DNA from: DASPJR01 sp035628505
GTDB lineage: Bacteria; Planctomycetota; SZUA-567; H5-PLA8
Direction of reading: 5' to 3'
Assembly: GCA_035628505.1 (NCBI GenBank)
Contig: DASPJR010000011.1
Span: 5,916-69,915 of the forward strand
Length of the DNA stretch: 64,000 nucleotides
Shown here: positions 35,382-44,607 of the stretch, piece by piece
How the letters are laid out: the number at the start of each line of letters is the position of its first letter
Position numbering within the stretch: position 1 is the first letter of the stretch
Position numbers and translations under genes: made by a program
The notes under the pieces: model-generated
Told to the model about the DNA's origin: nothing
Database searches by the model: none
What the model saw: the letters and a program-made list of their open reading frames with translations, nothing else

Positions 35382-36781
35382 AATAGACTCTTAGGTCCTG
35401 GCATTTTATCCAGCAGCTCAGCCGTGCGCGCCTGCAGTGCGACGTCTGTGCTCAGCTCGGGCGATTTTCGGATGGCGCTCAGCGCATCGGCGGCGCCGCG
35501 CTTCAAGAGCAGCTCGAGGCTCAGCGCATGGATGCGCGCGCGAAGCGATTCGATGCCGCAGTCGTTTTCGTCGCACGCCTGCAGCAGCCGCTCTTTCAGG
35601 ACGCTCGCGGGTTTGCTCTCCGTCTGCTTGCGAATGCGTTCGAGCACGCCGCGCAGCTTCGCTATGCGCTCGCCAATAGAGGCGGCGTTCTCTGCGGCGC
35701 TTTGCTGGGCATTCACAAGGAACGGCAAGCGTGCGCAGCTCACAAAAATATTCTGCGGCTTGATGCGCAGTTCGTTCAGGCGCTGCAGGTTTTTCTCGAA
35801 GGCGAATGCGAAGCCGTCTCTTCCAAACAGCTGCGTGAGATCAACGGTGTCGATCTGATTGAAGACGACCAGCGTGCGCGCGGCGAGCTCAGGACGCTCT
35901 TTGAAAAACGCCTGCACCCAGTCTTCAGGCGTGAACAGCTCCGGGCGCGCGACGATCAGCAGGATGTCAGCGCGGCATGCCTGATCGAGTATCAGATCCG
36001 CTCGGCGCGCGTTGTGGAATGCCGGAACGTACGGGGTGTCGATCAGCCGTGGAATAAGGCGGCCCCAGCGCGAGCTCTCCCGCACCAGCTCGACGTGCTG
36101 CAGCGCGAGCAGTGGTCCAACGTCCAGCGTGCGGCCATCGGGATGGCGCAGGCCCATCAGGTGTTCGCGCCGTCCGGACCATTTCGCTTCGACGCGCTGG
36201 CCTTCGCGGAACTGTTCGCTGTCCAGAAACGCAAGCAGTTGCTCGATTTCGCGCAGATCGTCAGTGAAATTCTCATGCAGCACCGCGAGCTTGGGTTTTT
36301 CGGCAAAAATCTTTTTAACGAGGCTCACCGCTTTACGCAGCCGCTCTTCGGCGCTGCCTTCGTCCAGCCGTGGACCGAGCGGCCCCAGCGTCTCACTGAC
36401 CAGTTCGGCCAGATGGTGAAACGCAAGGCCGCGCGCGGCATAGCCGGTGGCAGCATCGCGCGTGAGATAGGCCAGACGGATATGGCGATCGTCTTCACTC
36501 TCGCCAGGCGGGCGAATGAGCGTGTTGGTCTGCGTGCAATCGCGCTCGGCGGTGGGGAGCAGTTCCGAATCGCCCCACAGCGAACACACCAGGCTGCTCT
36601 TTCCGACACTGCGCAGCCCTGAAAGCAGAACGATGGGACTGACATTTGCTGCCGCTGAATGTGCCTCGCGCAGTTGACGGGAAAGTGCCGAATCAGGGCT
36701 GAGCTGCGCGGCCGCATCGACAAGCAGCGTCAGGAGCTGGTCAAAAAATGTGAGTGCGGGTGTTTGCGGGCGCGAATCCAT
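35378..36781 (-). CDS. Dynamin-like P-loop GTPase
   Basis: The 467-residue protein has GTPase motifs: P-loop GLRSVGKSS (55-63), a switch-type 'DTPYVP' (248-253) and NQID (308-311). The roughly 190 residues between G1 and G3 are much longer than in small GTPases, as in bacterial dynamin-like or EHD-like proteins. The C-terminal part is helical without a clear membrane segment. Bacterial relatives act in membrane remodelling or stress protection, usually as pairs; here only one copy is visible. Residues between the motifs do not match a named subfamily that I recognise. Confidence 0.75.
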   Translation of the reverse strand: MDSRPQTPALTFFDQLLTLLVDAAAQLSPDSALSRQLREAHSAAANVSPIVLLSGLRSVGKSSLVCSLWGDSELLPTAERDCTQTNTLIRPPGESEDDRHIRLAYLTRDAATGYAARGLAFHHLAELVSETLGPLGPRLDEGSAEERLRKAVSLVKKIFAEKPKLAVLHENFTDDLREIEQLLAFLDSEQFREGQRVEAKWSGRREHLMGLRHPDGRTLDVGPLLALQHVELVRESSRWGRLIPRLIDTPYVPAFHNARRADLILDQACRADILLIVARPELFTPEDWVQAFFKERPELAARTLVVFNQIDTVDLTQLFGRDGFAFAFEKNLQRLNELRIKPQNIFVSCARLPFLVNAQQSAAENAASIGERIAKLRGVLERIRKQTESKPASVLKERLLQACDENDCGIESLRARIHALSLELLLKRGAADALSAIRKSPELSTDVALQARTAELLDKMPGPKSLF

Positions 36782-36904
36782 AAGCCGTTTTTAACGCACG
36801 TGCGCCGTCGTGCAATGCGCGAGCAGGCGTGCGGGTCCTGTTAATCGATTATCAGCTGCGAGCGTGCCCCGCGCTGCTCGCTAATTGAACCGCCAGGAAT
36901 CGCC

Positions 36905-37597
36905 ATGGACTCCGAAGACGTCCGGCGCAAAAGCGAAAGCACGCCGCTGCCGCAATTTCTGGTGATCATTGTCGGAGTGGTGATCGCTTGCCTTACCTGT
37001 TATCAGATTGCCAGATTCTATTGCGTCGAGATCCCGATTAAGCGCGTACAAATCCGCGATGCAAGAATTGAGCGGGAAGCGCTGCGGCAACGCATGGACT
37101 CTGTCGAACGAAGCATCGCCGAAATTGATGCAATCAAGATCAAAGTTGACACGCTCTACAGACTTCGACAATCCCGTATTAGCTACACGCGGCTATTCAA
37201 GCGCCTCGCGCGAGCCATGCATTTTGCCGAAGGCGTGCGGCTCAACCGCATCGACATCGTGCCTGATCCGAGCGCCGACGGTTCGCGTGTACTGAAGCTT
37301 ACCTACCGTCTCGACGACGCCGCGCCCGAAGACAGGCAGATCCATACAGATAATGTCGTAAAGCTGCTCGTCTCCTACCTGCAGATTGAGCCGCACCCGC
37401 TTTACAGCCAGCCAGCGGGTGGGCGCTACTTCGCTCCGACAATAACCAACATCGGAAACGGGTTCGTCGTATCGGTACAATTTGACAACGGCCGCGCGCC
37501 GCAGTTGTTCACCTACGAAGAAGAGGACGAATTCAGAAAAACGCTGAAGGAAGAAGACGACGCATTCGACGCAATGCTGAGCGAGGCCGCGCGTTAA
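36905..37597 (+). CDS. Bitopic membrane protein with coiled coil, PilN-like
   Basis: The 230-residue protein has one hydrophobic segment (about residues 18-38), then a coiled-coil stretch (about 45-90, 'RIEREALRQRMDSVERSIAE'), and a beta-rich C-terminal part ('RLNRIDIVPDP', 'RVLKLTYRLDD'). This order is that of PilN/GspL-type assembly proteins of type IV pili and type II secretion. The adjacent convergent gene encodes a pseudopilin, which supports this, but the family assignment is an inference. The C-terminus is very acidic ('TYEEEDEFRKTLKEEDDAF'). Confidence 0.6.
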   Translation: MDSEDVRRKSESTPLPQFLVIIVGVVIACLTCYQIARFYCVEIPIKRVQIRDARIEREALRQRMDSVERSIAEIDAIKIKVDTLYRLRQSRISYTRLFKRLARAMHFAEGVRLNRIDIVPDPSADGSRVLKLTYRLDDAAPEDRQIHTDNVVKLLVSYLQIEPHPLYSQPAGGRYFAPTITNIGNGFVVSVQFDNGRAPQLFTYEEEDEFRKTLKEEDDAFDAMLSEAAR

Positions 37598-38643
37598 AAA
37601 TCTTTCTGCCGCCCGAATTTCCAGGCGGTCTGCTCCCAGCCTGGAACGGAGTAAAACAGATTACCGTCGATCGCGAGATTGAGCACCTCCTCGGGGCCGA
37701 AGTTGTCTTCGTCGGCCTTGTCGACCCACAGCGGATTGCAGTGCCAGAAGCAGCGCACGATCGGCAGCCACGTCCGCGGATAACCGCCACGCGCACCTTC
37801 GTCACCAGGATAGACGCTCATGTACGGCTCGCTGCTCCAGACTGCCGGAACATACATCTCGCCCGGACCCGCTTCGCCCGTAATGTAGACATCGCCGTTG
37901 GCCAGCTGCCAGAACTTCGCTTCCTGCCAGCTCACCATGAAATTCAGATCGCGGTCCACATCGATCGGGTCGGGCGGATATACGAGGTAATCCTGGTCCC
38001 AGTAGTCGGCGTAGCCGATGCTGAGATAATCGTAATAGTAATCCAGCGGCGGCACGTCATTCTCAGGATCGGAAGTGTTTTCCGGCGTTCGGTCGTAGCC
38101 GTCGACCTTCGCTTCTGAATACCAGCCGACAAGCGCGTCCGTGCCGAAGCCGCTGCCGACCCACTCGCGCTTGCCGTTTGAAACCTGCCACGACTGGCAA
38201 TCGCGTGTGCTGAATTCATAAAGATACGAACAGTTCTGCAGCCGCATGCCCTGCGACGGCGGATCGTTGAAGCGCTCGGCCCAGTAGTATTTTGTATCGA
38301 TGGGATTGCCGGGCTTGAGCACGGCGGCTTCTCCCAGGGTCTGCGCGCGCGTGTAATCGTTGGGGCAGACAAAAATGCGCGGATCGCGCGCATAACCCAG
38401 CGCGTGCAGATGAGTCAGCCGATCAGGGTAATTTTCGAATTGCCGGTCGTGATCGATGTCGTACATCGTGAGCGCCTGGCCCAGCTGCCGCAGCTGGCTG
38501 CTGCATTGCGCCACGCGCGCGCGCGAGCGTGCCTGGGCCAGCGCCGGAAAAATAATCGAGGCCAGCACGCCGCAAATGCCCATCACCACCACGATCTCGG
38601 TTAAGGTGAAGCCTGCCGGCCGCCGCTTTCGAATGGAATGCAT
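37594..38643 (-). CDS. Pseudopilin with prepilin-type N-terminus
   Basis: The 349-residue protein begins with a basic leader (MHSIRKRRPAG) and the prepilin motif 'GFTLTEIVVVMGICGVLASI', with cleavage expected after G11 and Glu at mature position 5. The N-terminal helix continues to about residue 60. The C-terminal part is large (about 280 residues), with Asp/Tyr-rich and 'VCPNDYTRAQ' segments, as in the long DUF1559-like pseudopilins of PVC bacteria. AGAAGGG lies 7 bases upstream of the ATG. It probably belongs to a type II secretion-like pseudopilus at the inner membrane; its stop overlaps the convergent PilN-like gene by 4 bases. Confidence 0.88.
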   Translation of the reverse strand: MHSIRKRRPAGFTLTEIVVVMGICGVLASIIFPALAQARSRARVAQCSSQLRQLGQALTMYDIDHDRQFENYPDRLTHLHALGYARDPRIFVCPNDYTRAQTLGEAAVLKPGNPIDTKYYWAERFNDPPSQGMRLQNCSYLYEFSTRDCQSWQVSNGKREWVGSGFGTDALVGWYSEAKVDGYDRTPENTSDPENDVPPLDYYYDYLSIGYADYWDQDYLVYPPDPIDVDRDLNFMVSWQEAKFWQLANGDVYITGEAGPGEMYVPAVWSSEPYMSVYPGDEGARGGYPRTWLPIVRCFWHCNPLWVDKADEDNFGPEEVLNLAIDGNLFYSVPGWEQTAWKFGRQKDF

Positions 38644-38755
38644 TTACAACCCTTCTTTCCACCCCTATAGACCTGCCAGATAGTACCGTTCTTTGCAGAA
38701 GAAGTCACTGCCATTCGGGCGTTCTCACCGCGCAGGCAATATATCGCGCGGCGCG

Positions 38756-39742
38756 TCAGCCCCGCTCGTTGCGGGCTGCCTTGACTTCGTTCAGCGGCCA
38801 CTGCGGACGCTTTCCGGCGAGCACGCGCAGGACGTCGTCCACCACGGCGGCGTAGCCAACATTGGCTTCGGGTGTCTGCGCGGCGAAATGCGGCGAGAGC
38901 ACCGCGCGGTCGCAATTCAGCAGCGGGTGATCGCTGCCGGGCACTTCCGGATCGAACACATCAAATGCTGCACCGCCAAGCTTGTCGGCCGTCAGCGCCT
39001 TGGCGACGGCCGCGGCATCCACGATCGCTCCACGCGCACAGTTCACCAAAAATGCGTGCGGCTGCATCCAGGCCAGCTCGCGCGCGGCGATCAGACCGCG
39101 CGTGCTCTCGTCCAGAGGCGTGTGAATCGAGACGATGTCGCTTTTCGAAAGCAGTGTTCTGAGCGGAACTTTTTTCGCCGACAGCAGCCGCTCCTTGCCC
39201 GGATATTTCACCAGATCCGTGTAGAGCAGTTTCATTCCGAAGGCGCGAACGGCAATTTCGCCGACCGTGCTGCCGATGCGGCCCAGGCCGATGATGCCGA
39301 GTGTCTTGCCTTCGAGTTGCAGAGCCTTGTTGTGGTTGCGGAAGACAAAATTGCCGCTGCGCACCGCGCGGTCGCCCCAGGTGATCTTTTTGGCAAGAGC
39401 CAGGATCATCGCCCAGGTGTGCTCGGAAGCCGCCACGCGGCTGGCGCCGGGCGTGTTCACGACCCACACGCCGCGCTCGGTTGCCGCGGGAATGTCGATG
39501 TGCTCCACGCCGATTCCATGGCGCGCGACAACTTTCAGATTCGGCGATGCCTCAATCACGCGCCGGCTCACACAGCCGCTGGTTCGGATCACAATCGCGT
39601 CGACCTTCTCGCCTCCCGCGACGGAAGCCAGTGTGGCCTCGTCATGCGCCAGCGGCCGCACGACGCGCGCCTTTTTCTCGAGTTTGGCCATGAACGTGGG
39701 ATGGATTTTTTCGACAAGCAGAACGGCCGGTTTTGGTTTCAT
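38756..39742 (-). CDS. D-2-hydroxyacid dehydrogenase family protein
   Basis: The product is 328 residues from the ATG at 39742; the GTG extension to 39772 is made of an intergenic repeat and is unlikely. The NAD-binding fold has 'GLGRIGSTVGEIA', and the catalytic residues are all visible: Arg in 'NCARGAIVD', Glu in 'DVFDPEVPG' and His in 'LSPHFAAQT'. It resembles phosphoglycerate or hydroxypyruvate/glyoxylate reductases; the substrate cannot be fixed. It lies 86 bases after moaC on the same strand. Confidence 0.92.
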   Translation of the reverse strand: MKPKPAVLLVEKIHPTFMAKLEKKARVVRPLAHDEATLASVAGGEKVDAIVIRTSGCVSRRVIEASPNLKVVARHGIGVEHIDIPAATERGVWVVNTPGASRVAASEHTWAMILALAKKITWGDRAVRSGNFVFRNHNKALQLEGKTLGIIGLGRIGSTVGEIAVRAFGMKLLYTDLVKYPGKERLLSAKKVPLRTLLSKSDIVSIHTPLDESTRGLIAARELAWMQPHAFLVNCARGAIVDAAAVAKALTADKLGGAAFDVFDPEVPGSDHPLLNCDRAVLSPHFAAQTPEANVGYAAVVDDVLRVLAGKRPQWPLNEVKAARNERG

Positions 39743-39828
39743 CTCTTTAACCACGAACCTCGCGAAGGACACGAAGAACAGAACGAAAAGGCATCATGAT
39801 GGACGGAGAGCGGGGGCAAGTTAATGGA

Positions 39829-40308
39829 TCATTTTTTTCTTTTCCAATGGCCGCTGCGCCCGCCGCTTTTCTCCAGCAGACGAACGCCGGTCATCTGCAT
39901 GCCGCGGTCGGCAGCCTTGAGCATATCATAAACGGTCAGGCCCGCGACGTTGGCGGCCACGAGCGCCTCCATTTCGACGCCAGTTTTCGCTTCGCACTGC
40001 ACGGCGGCCTGGATGCGCAGTCGCCCGCGGCTTTGCGTCTGAAAATCAACGTGCACCGCGCTGAGCGGAAGCTGGTGGCAGAGCGGAATCAGTTCATGCG
40101 TGCGCTTGGCGGCCTGGATGCCGGCGATGCGCGCAACCGCGAGTACATCGCCTTTGGGCGCCTTATTCTTTGTGATCAGCGCGAGCGTGGCCGGCTGCAT
40201 CTGCACGGTCGCTTCGGCTACGGCACGGCGCAGCGTGACGGGCTTTTCGCCGACGTCCACCATGCGCGCGCGGCCTTTTTTATCGAGATGCGTCAGTTCA
40301 TTCTTCAT
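39829..40308 (-). CDS. moaC: Cyclic pyranopterin monophosphate synthase MoaC
   Basis: MoaC makes the second intermediate of molybdenum-cofactor synthesis. The product is 159 residues from the ATG at 40308, where the conserved N-terminus 'ELTHLDKKGRARMVDV' begins; the open frame to 40527 is read-through of the overlapping gene. Signature 'LIPLCHQLPLSAVHVDF', 'KTGVEMEALVAANVAGL' and the terminal 'KSGGRSGHW' are all present. Its start lies 11 bases inside the Uma2 gene. With moeA on the other side it belongs to a Mo-cofactor gene run; moaA and moaD/E are not in the window. Confidence 0.95.
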   Translation of the reverse strand: MKNELTHLDKKGRARMVDVGEKPVTLRRAVAEATVQMQPATLALITKNKAPKGDVLAVARIAGIQAAKRTHELIPLCHQLPLSAVHVDFQTQSRGRLRIQAAVQCEAKTGVEMEALVAANVAGLTVYDMLKAADRGMQMTGVRLLEKSGGRSGHWKRKK

Positions 40309-40870
40309 CAAAGAATCGCGCGACGGGAGTTTTGAAACCAGGCAGGACTGCACCACCATCGAGGTCGCTGCCATCATGGACGATGACCGGCTCAGCATTA
40401 CGGAAGAACTTCTTGACGGTGCGTGTAGCAGGATCGGCGACCCAGACTTCGTCGATCCCGGTGCGATGGTAATCGGCAACCTTTTCTTCAACAGCAGCCC
40501 ACGTATCTTTGTCACTGCGAACTTCAACGATTAATTCAGGCGGCACACGCAAAAATCCTTTCACGCGCGATCCTTTGGGCAGCCGCTTATAGGAAATGAA
40601 AACAACGTCAGCGCCGCGTGAACGTGGCAATTCCGATTTGATGTGTATACCCGCTTCGTTTGTACCGACGTGACCCAGCTTATTGGCGCGTACGAAATCT
40701 CGAATGATTGTCGCAATGTTGAGACTTACATAGCTGTGTTCCCAGCCGCCGGGTGCCATTTCAACAATCTCCCCATCAATAAGCTCCGCCCACGGGCTGA
40801 CTTTCTCCGCCAGAGCCAGCGCTTCAAACTCTTCGCACGATATCAGTGTCTTGGTCGCCATACGTTTCAT
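40298..40870 (-). CDS. Uma2-family (DUF820) putative endonuclease, between moeA and moaC
   Basis: The 190-residue protein has the Uma2 pattern: 'AELIDGEIVEMAPGG', 'RSRGADVVFISYKRLP', 'PPELIVEVRSDKDTW' and 'YHRTGIDEVWVADPATRTV'. The gene overlaps the start of moaC by 11 bases and lies 49 bases after moeA, so it is physically part of the Mo-cofactor run. The role is unknown. A link to molybdopterin is not implied by the family and may be only an insertion of a mobile family into an operon. Confidence 0.92.
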   Translation of the reverse strand: MKRMATKTLISCEEFEALALAEKVSPWAELIDGEIVEMAPGGWEHSYVSLNIATIIRDFVRANKLGHVGTNEAGIHIKSELPRSRGADVVFISYKRLPKGSRVKGFLRVPPELIVEVRSDKDTWAAVEEKVADYHRTGIDEVWVADPATRTVKKFFRNAEPVIVHDGSDLDGGAVLPGFKTPVARFFDEE

Positions 40871-40919
40871 CTCCGCAGCGTCAGTTTACCGGACGCCGGA
40901 TACAAAAACAATCGGGCGC

Positions 40920-42119
40920 TCACAGCGGATAGAACGTCACCGCTTCGTCCGCCTGCAATTCCTGATCCGGCCGCTGCACCAGAAAGCCGTCGATTCCGAC
41001 GAGCGCGGCGAGGTGTCCCGAGCCATGCCACTCAAGCGGCTCGATGAAGGTTTTGTTTTCACGAACGATGAGCCGCCCCGGCCGGAATGTCGTGCGGTCT
41101 CCGCCGCTTTTCACCGGCGCTGATACCGGCAACGAGATCCAGCGCGGCAGCGGCTCGGCTGCGCCCATGCGCTGGCGAATCGCCGTCATCATGAACAGAT
41201 GGAAGCAGACGAACGCGGCAACCGGGTTACCAGGCAGGCCGAACACCAGCGTCTCACCACGCATGCCAAAGGTGGTCGGCTTGCCAGGCTTGATGGCCAC
41301 CTTATCGAAGAACACCTGCACGCCCAGTTGCTTGAACGCCGCGCCGACATGATCGTGCTCGCCCACACTGACGCCGCCGGTTGAAACGAACACCTCCGAA
41401 TGCAGGCCCTGCTCGACGAGTTCGAGCGTGCGCGCGCGGTCGTCCGGCGCAATGCCCAGGTACGCGGCGCGCAGCTGGTGGGAGGCGCACTGCGCCAGCA
41501 ACTGGTGGCTGTTTGAATTACGAATCTGAGTTGGCCCGGGGGTCTGTTCGGGTTCAACCAGTTCATCTCCGGTGCCGAGAATCGCCAGCTGAGGAGCGCG
41601 TCGCACCGGGACACTCGCGACACCCACCGCCGCAAGAACGCCAATCTCGGCGGCGCCAATTCGCGTGCCAGACTTGATGACCACTTCGCCGGCTGCAGCA
41701 TCCTCGCCGCGCCGCGCGACATTCTGTCCGCCGCGCATCGTCATCAGGAATCGCACATAGCCGGGCTTCGGAACTTCCGTGCGCTCCTGCATGATCACGC
41801 AGTCAGCTCCCGCCGGAACGGGCGCGCCTGTCATGATGCGAATCGCCTGGCCGGGCGAAAGAGCGCGCGTGGCGGCTTTGCCGGCCGGAACTTCCTCGAT
41901 GACTTCGAGCACATCCGGCGCGCTGCGCGTGTCGGACGAGAATACGGCGTATCCGTCGACCATGCTGCGGTTGAACGGCGGCCAGTCGCGATCGGCTTGG
42001 ATGTCCTCGGCAAGAACACAGCCAAGGGCTTCACCGAGCGGCACGCGTTCCGGCGCGCACGGACGGACCTGGCGGAGAATGTGGGCAAAAGCCTGTTCGA
42101 TGAGTATGGGTGGCGGCAT
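40920..42119 (-). CDS. moeA: Molybdopterin molybdotransferase MoeA
   Basis: MoeA inserts molybdate into molybdopterin. The 399-residue protein shows 'FNRSMVDGYAVF' near residue 45, 'MTGAPVPAGADCVIMQE', the MoCF domain 'STGGVSVGEHDHVG' and 'FGLPGNPVAAFVCFHLF', and the C-terminal domain IV. Its length is standard. It lies 26 bases after the upstream small gene at 42146-42526. moaC follows after the Uma2 gene. Confidence 0.95.
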   Translation of the reverse strand: MPPPILIEQAFAHILRQVRPCAPERVPLGEALGCVLAEDIQADRDWPPFNRSMVDGYAVFSSDTRSAPDVLEVIEEVPAGKAATRALSPGQAIRIMTGAPVPAGADCVIMQERTEVPKPGYVRFLMTMRGGQNVARRGEDAAAGEVVIKSGTRIGAAEIGVLAAVGVASVPVRRAPQLAILGTGDELVEPEQTPGPTQIRNSNSHQLLAQCASHQLRAAYLGIAPDDRARTLELVEQGLHSEVFVSTGGVSVGEHDHVGAAFKQLGVQVFFDKVAIKPGKPTTFGMRGETLVFGLPGNPVAAFVCFHLFMMTAIRQRMGAAEPLPRWISLPVSAPVKSGGDRTTFRPGRLIVRENKTFIEPLEWHGSGHLAALVGIDGFLVQRPDQELQADEAVTFYPL

Positions 42120-42145
42120 GGCAACAACGATACGGAAGGGGACGT

Positions 42146-42526
42146 TCAGCGCGAGATGAAATTCTTGGCCAGCGCGCGCTCGACACTGACCAGATATTCT
42201 TTGACGACCTGCTCCGTTTGCGGCTGCTCGAACTGCTGCCCAAGCCAGATCAGCGTTTCAGAATCGTTGCGCGCTTTGCGGATCGCGCGCATGAAGCTGC
42301 GGATTGCCTGTTCTGTTTCCGTTCGGGGAAAAAGTTCAGTTAGATTGGATTCGTTGACAAGCGCTTTCTTGACAGCCTTGGTGTAAAGATCCTGATCGCC
42401 GTTGGTCAACCGCGCGCACACAGCAATTTTTGCGGCGAATTCAGCACCGGATACCGGCTCCTGTTCGTGCAGAACGCCGTATATAAGACCCACCAGAAGG
42501 TCTCGATCTTCCGTCTCGACGGGCAT
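42146..42526 (-). CDS. Small soluble protein, unknown
   Basis: The product is 126 residues from the ATG at 42526, chosen because GGAG lies 6 bases upstream (an ATG at 42532 is immediately after it). It is helical and charged, without membrane segment or cysteine cluster beyond one Cys. Nothing in it points to a function. It lies 26 bases before moeA on the same strand and is probably in the same transcript. Confidence 0.65.
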   Translation of the reverse strand: MPVETEDRDLLVGLIYGVLHEQEPVSGAEFAAKIAVCARLTNGDQDLYTKAVKKALVNESNLTELFPRTETEQAIRSFMRAIRKARNDSETLIWLGQQFEQPQTEQVVKEYLVSVERALAKNFISR

Positions 42527-42666
42527 TGCCATCTCCAGCCTTTCTACTGAGCGGACAAGTTTAACGCATTTTTTCTGAACTTCACAACCGGAGATGCCAA
42601 AAATCGTATGTCGTTGTCACTTTCGCTTCAGTCGGACGTTGCCATTCGCCGAATCTTTACCAAAGA

Positions 42667-44598
42667 ATGGCATCCACCACTGTCGTAGCCTCATTTAAAG
42701 AAGACGCTTCCTGCGCCCTTTCTGCTGCTCGCACTCCCGCAGTCAGGCCAAAAATTCTACGCTCAAGCGCTTTCGGCCTGCGCCGCCATACGGTTGAAGT
42801 ACGCGACTGGCTGCGCCCGATCCTCGCCGAGATTTCCGATGCTCCCCCCGGCGTCGCTGTACTAACTGTAGCCACGGCATTGGCGGCGAGAAGCCGCACG
42901 CCTGCTCCCGAACGCTGGTTGAACAAGCTCGCGAATGCCTTCGGACTCAGCCGACTTCCTGCAGCGCCGGCGTACGAGCACGTTCCCAAAGCGGTCTGGA
43001 ACGAGCCCTCCTTATTAGGCGAAGTCTTGCTTGCCGCCCGCGCGCGAGGCGTTCAGCCCGAGCGGCGCGGCCGCGCGGGACGCGTCAGCGCAGGAGCCGT
43101 GTATACGCCGGCGGCGGTCGCGCGCGCCATCGTTTCGGAAGTGCATGTCGGCGCGCGCCGCGTGGTTGATCCAGCCTGTGGCGCGGGCGTGTTCCTGCTT
43201 GAAGCCTTCACGCGCGCGTTTCAGCGCCGCCTGGAAGCGGGCGCCGCTCCGCTGCAGGCTGCCAGCGGCGCGCTGACGCATGAAATCTCAGGCATTGACA
43301 TCGATTCGCAGGCACTGGCCGTCGCGGAATTCTCGCTGCGTCTGAGCGCACTGCAACTGGGCGGGCTGGACAGGGACGTGCCTATTGATCTGCGCCACGC
43401 AAACGCGCTGGAGCCGCTCGAAGGCCTCGACGGAGCGTGCGAATGCATCGTCGGCAATCCGCCATTCGTCGAAGGCCGTGGCCTGAAGGCGGCCGAACTG
43501 CAGCTCTTGCGTGAAAAGTTCCGTTGCGCCGCCAGCGGTAAGGTGAACCTCTTTGCGGTCTTCGTGGAACGCTCATTGTCCCTGCTCAAAGACGGCGGCG
43601 TGATGGCGCTGGTTCTTCCCGCGACCTTCCAGCGCAACACGCGTTATCTGCCGCTGCGCGAACTGCTGCTCAACCACACGCTCGAGGCCATCCGGCCGCT
43701 CGATAATTGTTTCGGCGGACGCGTGGTTGAAACCGTCGTGCTGCGCGTGCGCAAGCGGCCGCCTGAAAAAACATCAATTGTCCAGCTCTCGGATGGTTCG
43801 ACCCTGCAATCGCGCCTGCCGCTGGGGCCGGTGCTGCGCTTCTGTGATCATCTTCCGCGCAAGCTGCGCCGGCAGATCGAACTTATGGAGCGCCACGGCG
43901 TGCCTCTCAGTGGCTGCTTTGAGGTCAAAGACGGCATCTCCACCGGCTTTCAGCCCTTCCCGCTTAAGCTGCTCGGCACGCGCGAAGGCGATCAATTCAT
44001 CTCAGCCGATGGAACGCGCCGCCCTTTCGACGAAAAGATTCACCGCCGCATCATCGACGGCTGCGAGTTCAATTCGTTCACCCCCGTGGAGTGGGCCGGG
44101 CGCTACATCGAGTACGACAAGCGCCACGAACACTTTCCGCCGCATCCGGGCAAGCCGTTTAATTGCCAGCTGCGCGACGCCGCCATCTACGACCGCGCCG
44201 AAAAGCTGCTCTCGCGCCAGACGGCCAAAGGCATTATCGCCACGGTTGATCGCGAGCGCTTTTTCGTCCGCAACTCGGTGCATGTCACGTTCGCGAAAAG
44301 CGATCTGCCGCCCGAGCTGAGCACTCTTTCTCTCGAGGCCCTCTGCGGGGTGCTGAACACACAATTTTACACCGATTATCTGCTGGCGATGACCGGCGAA
44401 GACGGCATCGTTTTTCCGCAGGTCCACATCGCCGACCTCAAGCGTCTTCCGATCCTGCCCGGGCTGCTCAAAGCCGACGGCCACGCCGCACGGCTCGGCG
44501 CTGCGCTATTGCAGGCAGCGCGCGAGAGTGACAACGCCGCTCTGACCGCGCTCAAGCAGGAGACCGAAGAGCTGCTGCGGAGCGCCTTCGGCCTGTAA
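42667..44598 (+). CDS. Eco57I/TaqI-type N6-adenine DNA methylase
   Basis: The 643-residue protein has the adenine-methylase motifs: AdoMet motif I DPACGAGVF (168-176), motif II 'ISGIDIDSQAL' and motif IV NPPF (264-267), preceded by 'VSAGAVYTPAAVARAIV'. The C-terminal half, with 'KLLGTREGDQ' and 'FYTDYLLAMTGEDGIVFP', resembles the target-recognition part of TaqI/Eco57I-type enzymes. The N-terminal 150 residues lack a visible PD-(D/E)XK nuclease motif, so this is not an obvious type IIG fusion. No restriction endonuclease gene is adjacent. It may be an orphan methylase or a defence component. Confidence 0.88.
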   Translation: MASTTVVASFKEDASCALSAARTPAVRPKILRSSAFGLRRHTVEVRDWLRPILAEISDAPPGVAVLTVATALAARSRTPAPERWLNKLANAFGLSRLPAAPAYEHVPKAVWNEPSLLGEVLLAARARGVQPERRGRAGRVSAGAVYTPAAVARAIVSEVHVGARRVVDPACGAGVFLLEAFTRAFQRRLEAGAAPLQAASGALTHEISGIDIDSQALAVAEFSLRLSALQLGGLDRDVPIDLRHANALEPLEGLDGACECIVGNPPFVEGRGLKAAELQLLREKFRCAASGKVNLFAVFVERSLSLLKDGGVMALVLPATFQRNTRYLPLRELLLNHTLEAIRPLDNCFGGRVVETVVLRVRKRPPEKTSIVQLSDGSTLQSRLPLGPVLRFCDHLPRKLRRQIELMERHGVPLSGCFEVKDGISTGFQPFPLKLLGTREGDQFISADGTRRPFDEKIHRRIIDGCEFNSFTPVEWAGRYIEYDKRHEHFPPHPGKPFNCQLRDAAIYDRAEKLLSRQTAKGIIATVDRERFFVRNSVHVTFAKSDLPPELSTLSLEALCGVLNTQFYTDYLLAMTGEDGIVFPQVHIADLKRLPILPGLLKADGHAARLGAALLQAARESDNAALTALKQETEELLRSAFGL

Positions 44599-44607
44599 CG
44601 CTTACTT

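Noticed and set aside
40309..40527. N-terminal extension of moaC
   Set aside because: It is an out-of-frame reading of the Uma2 gene; MoaC starts at its conserved N-terminus.
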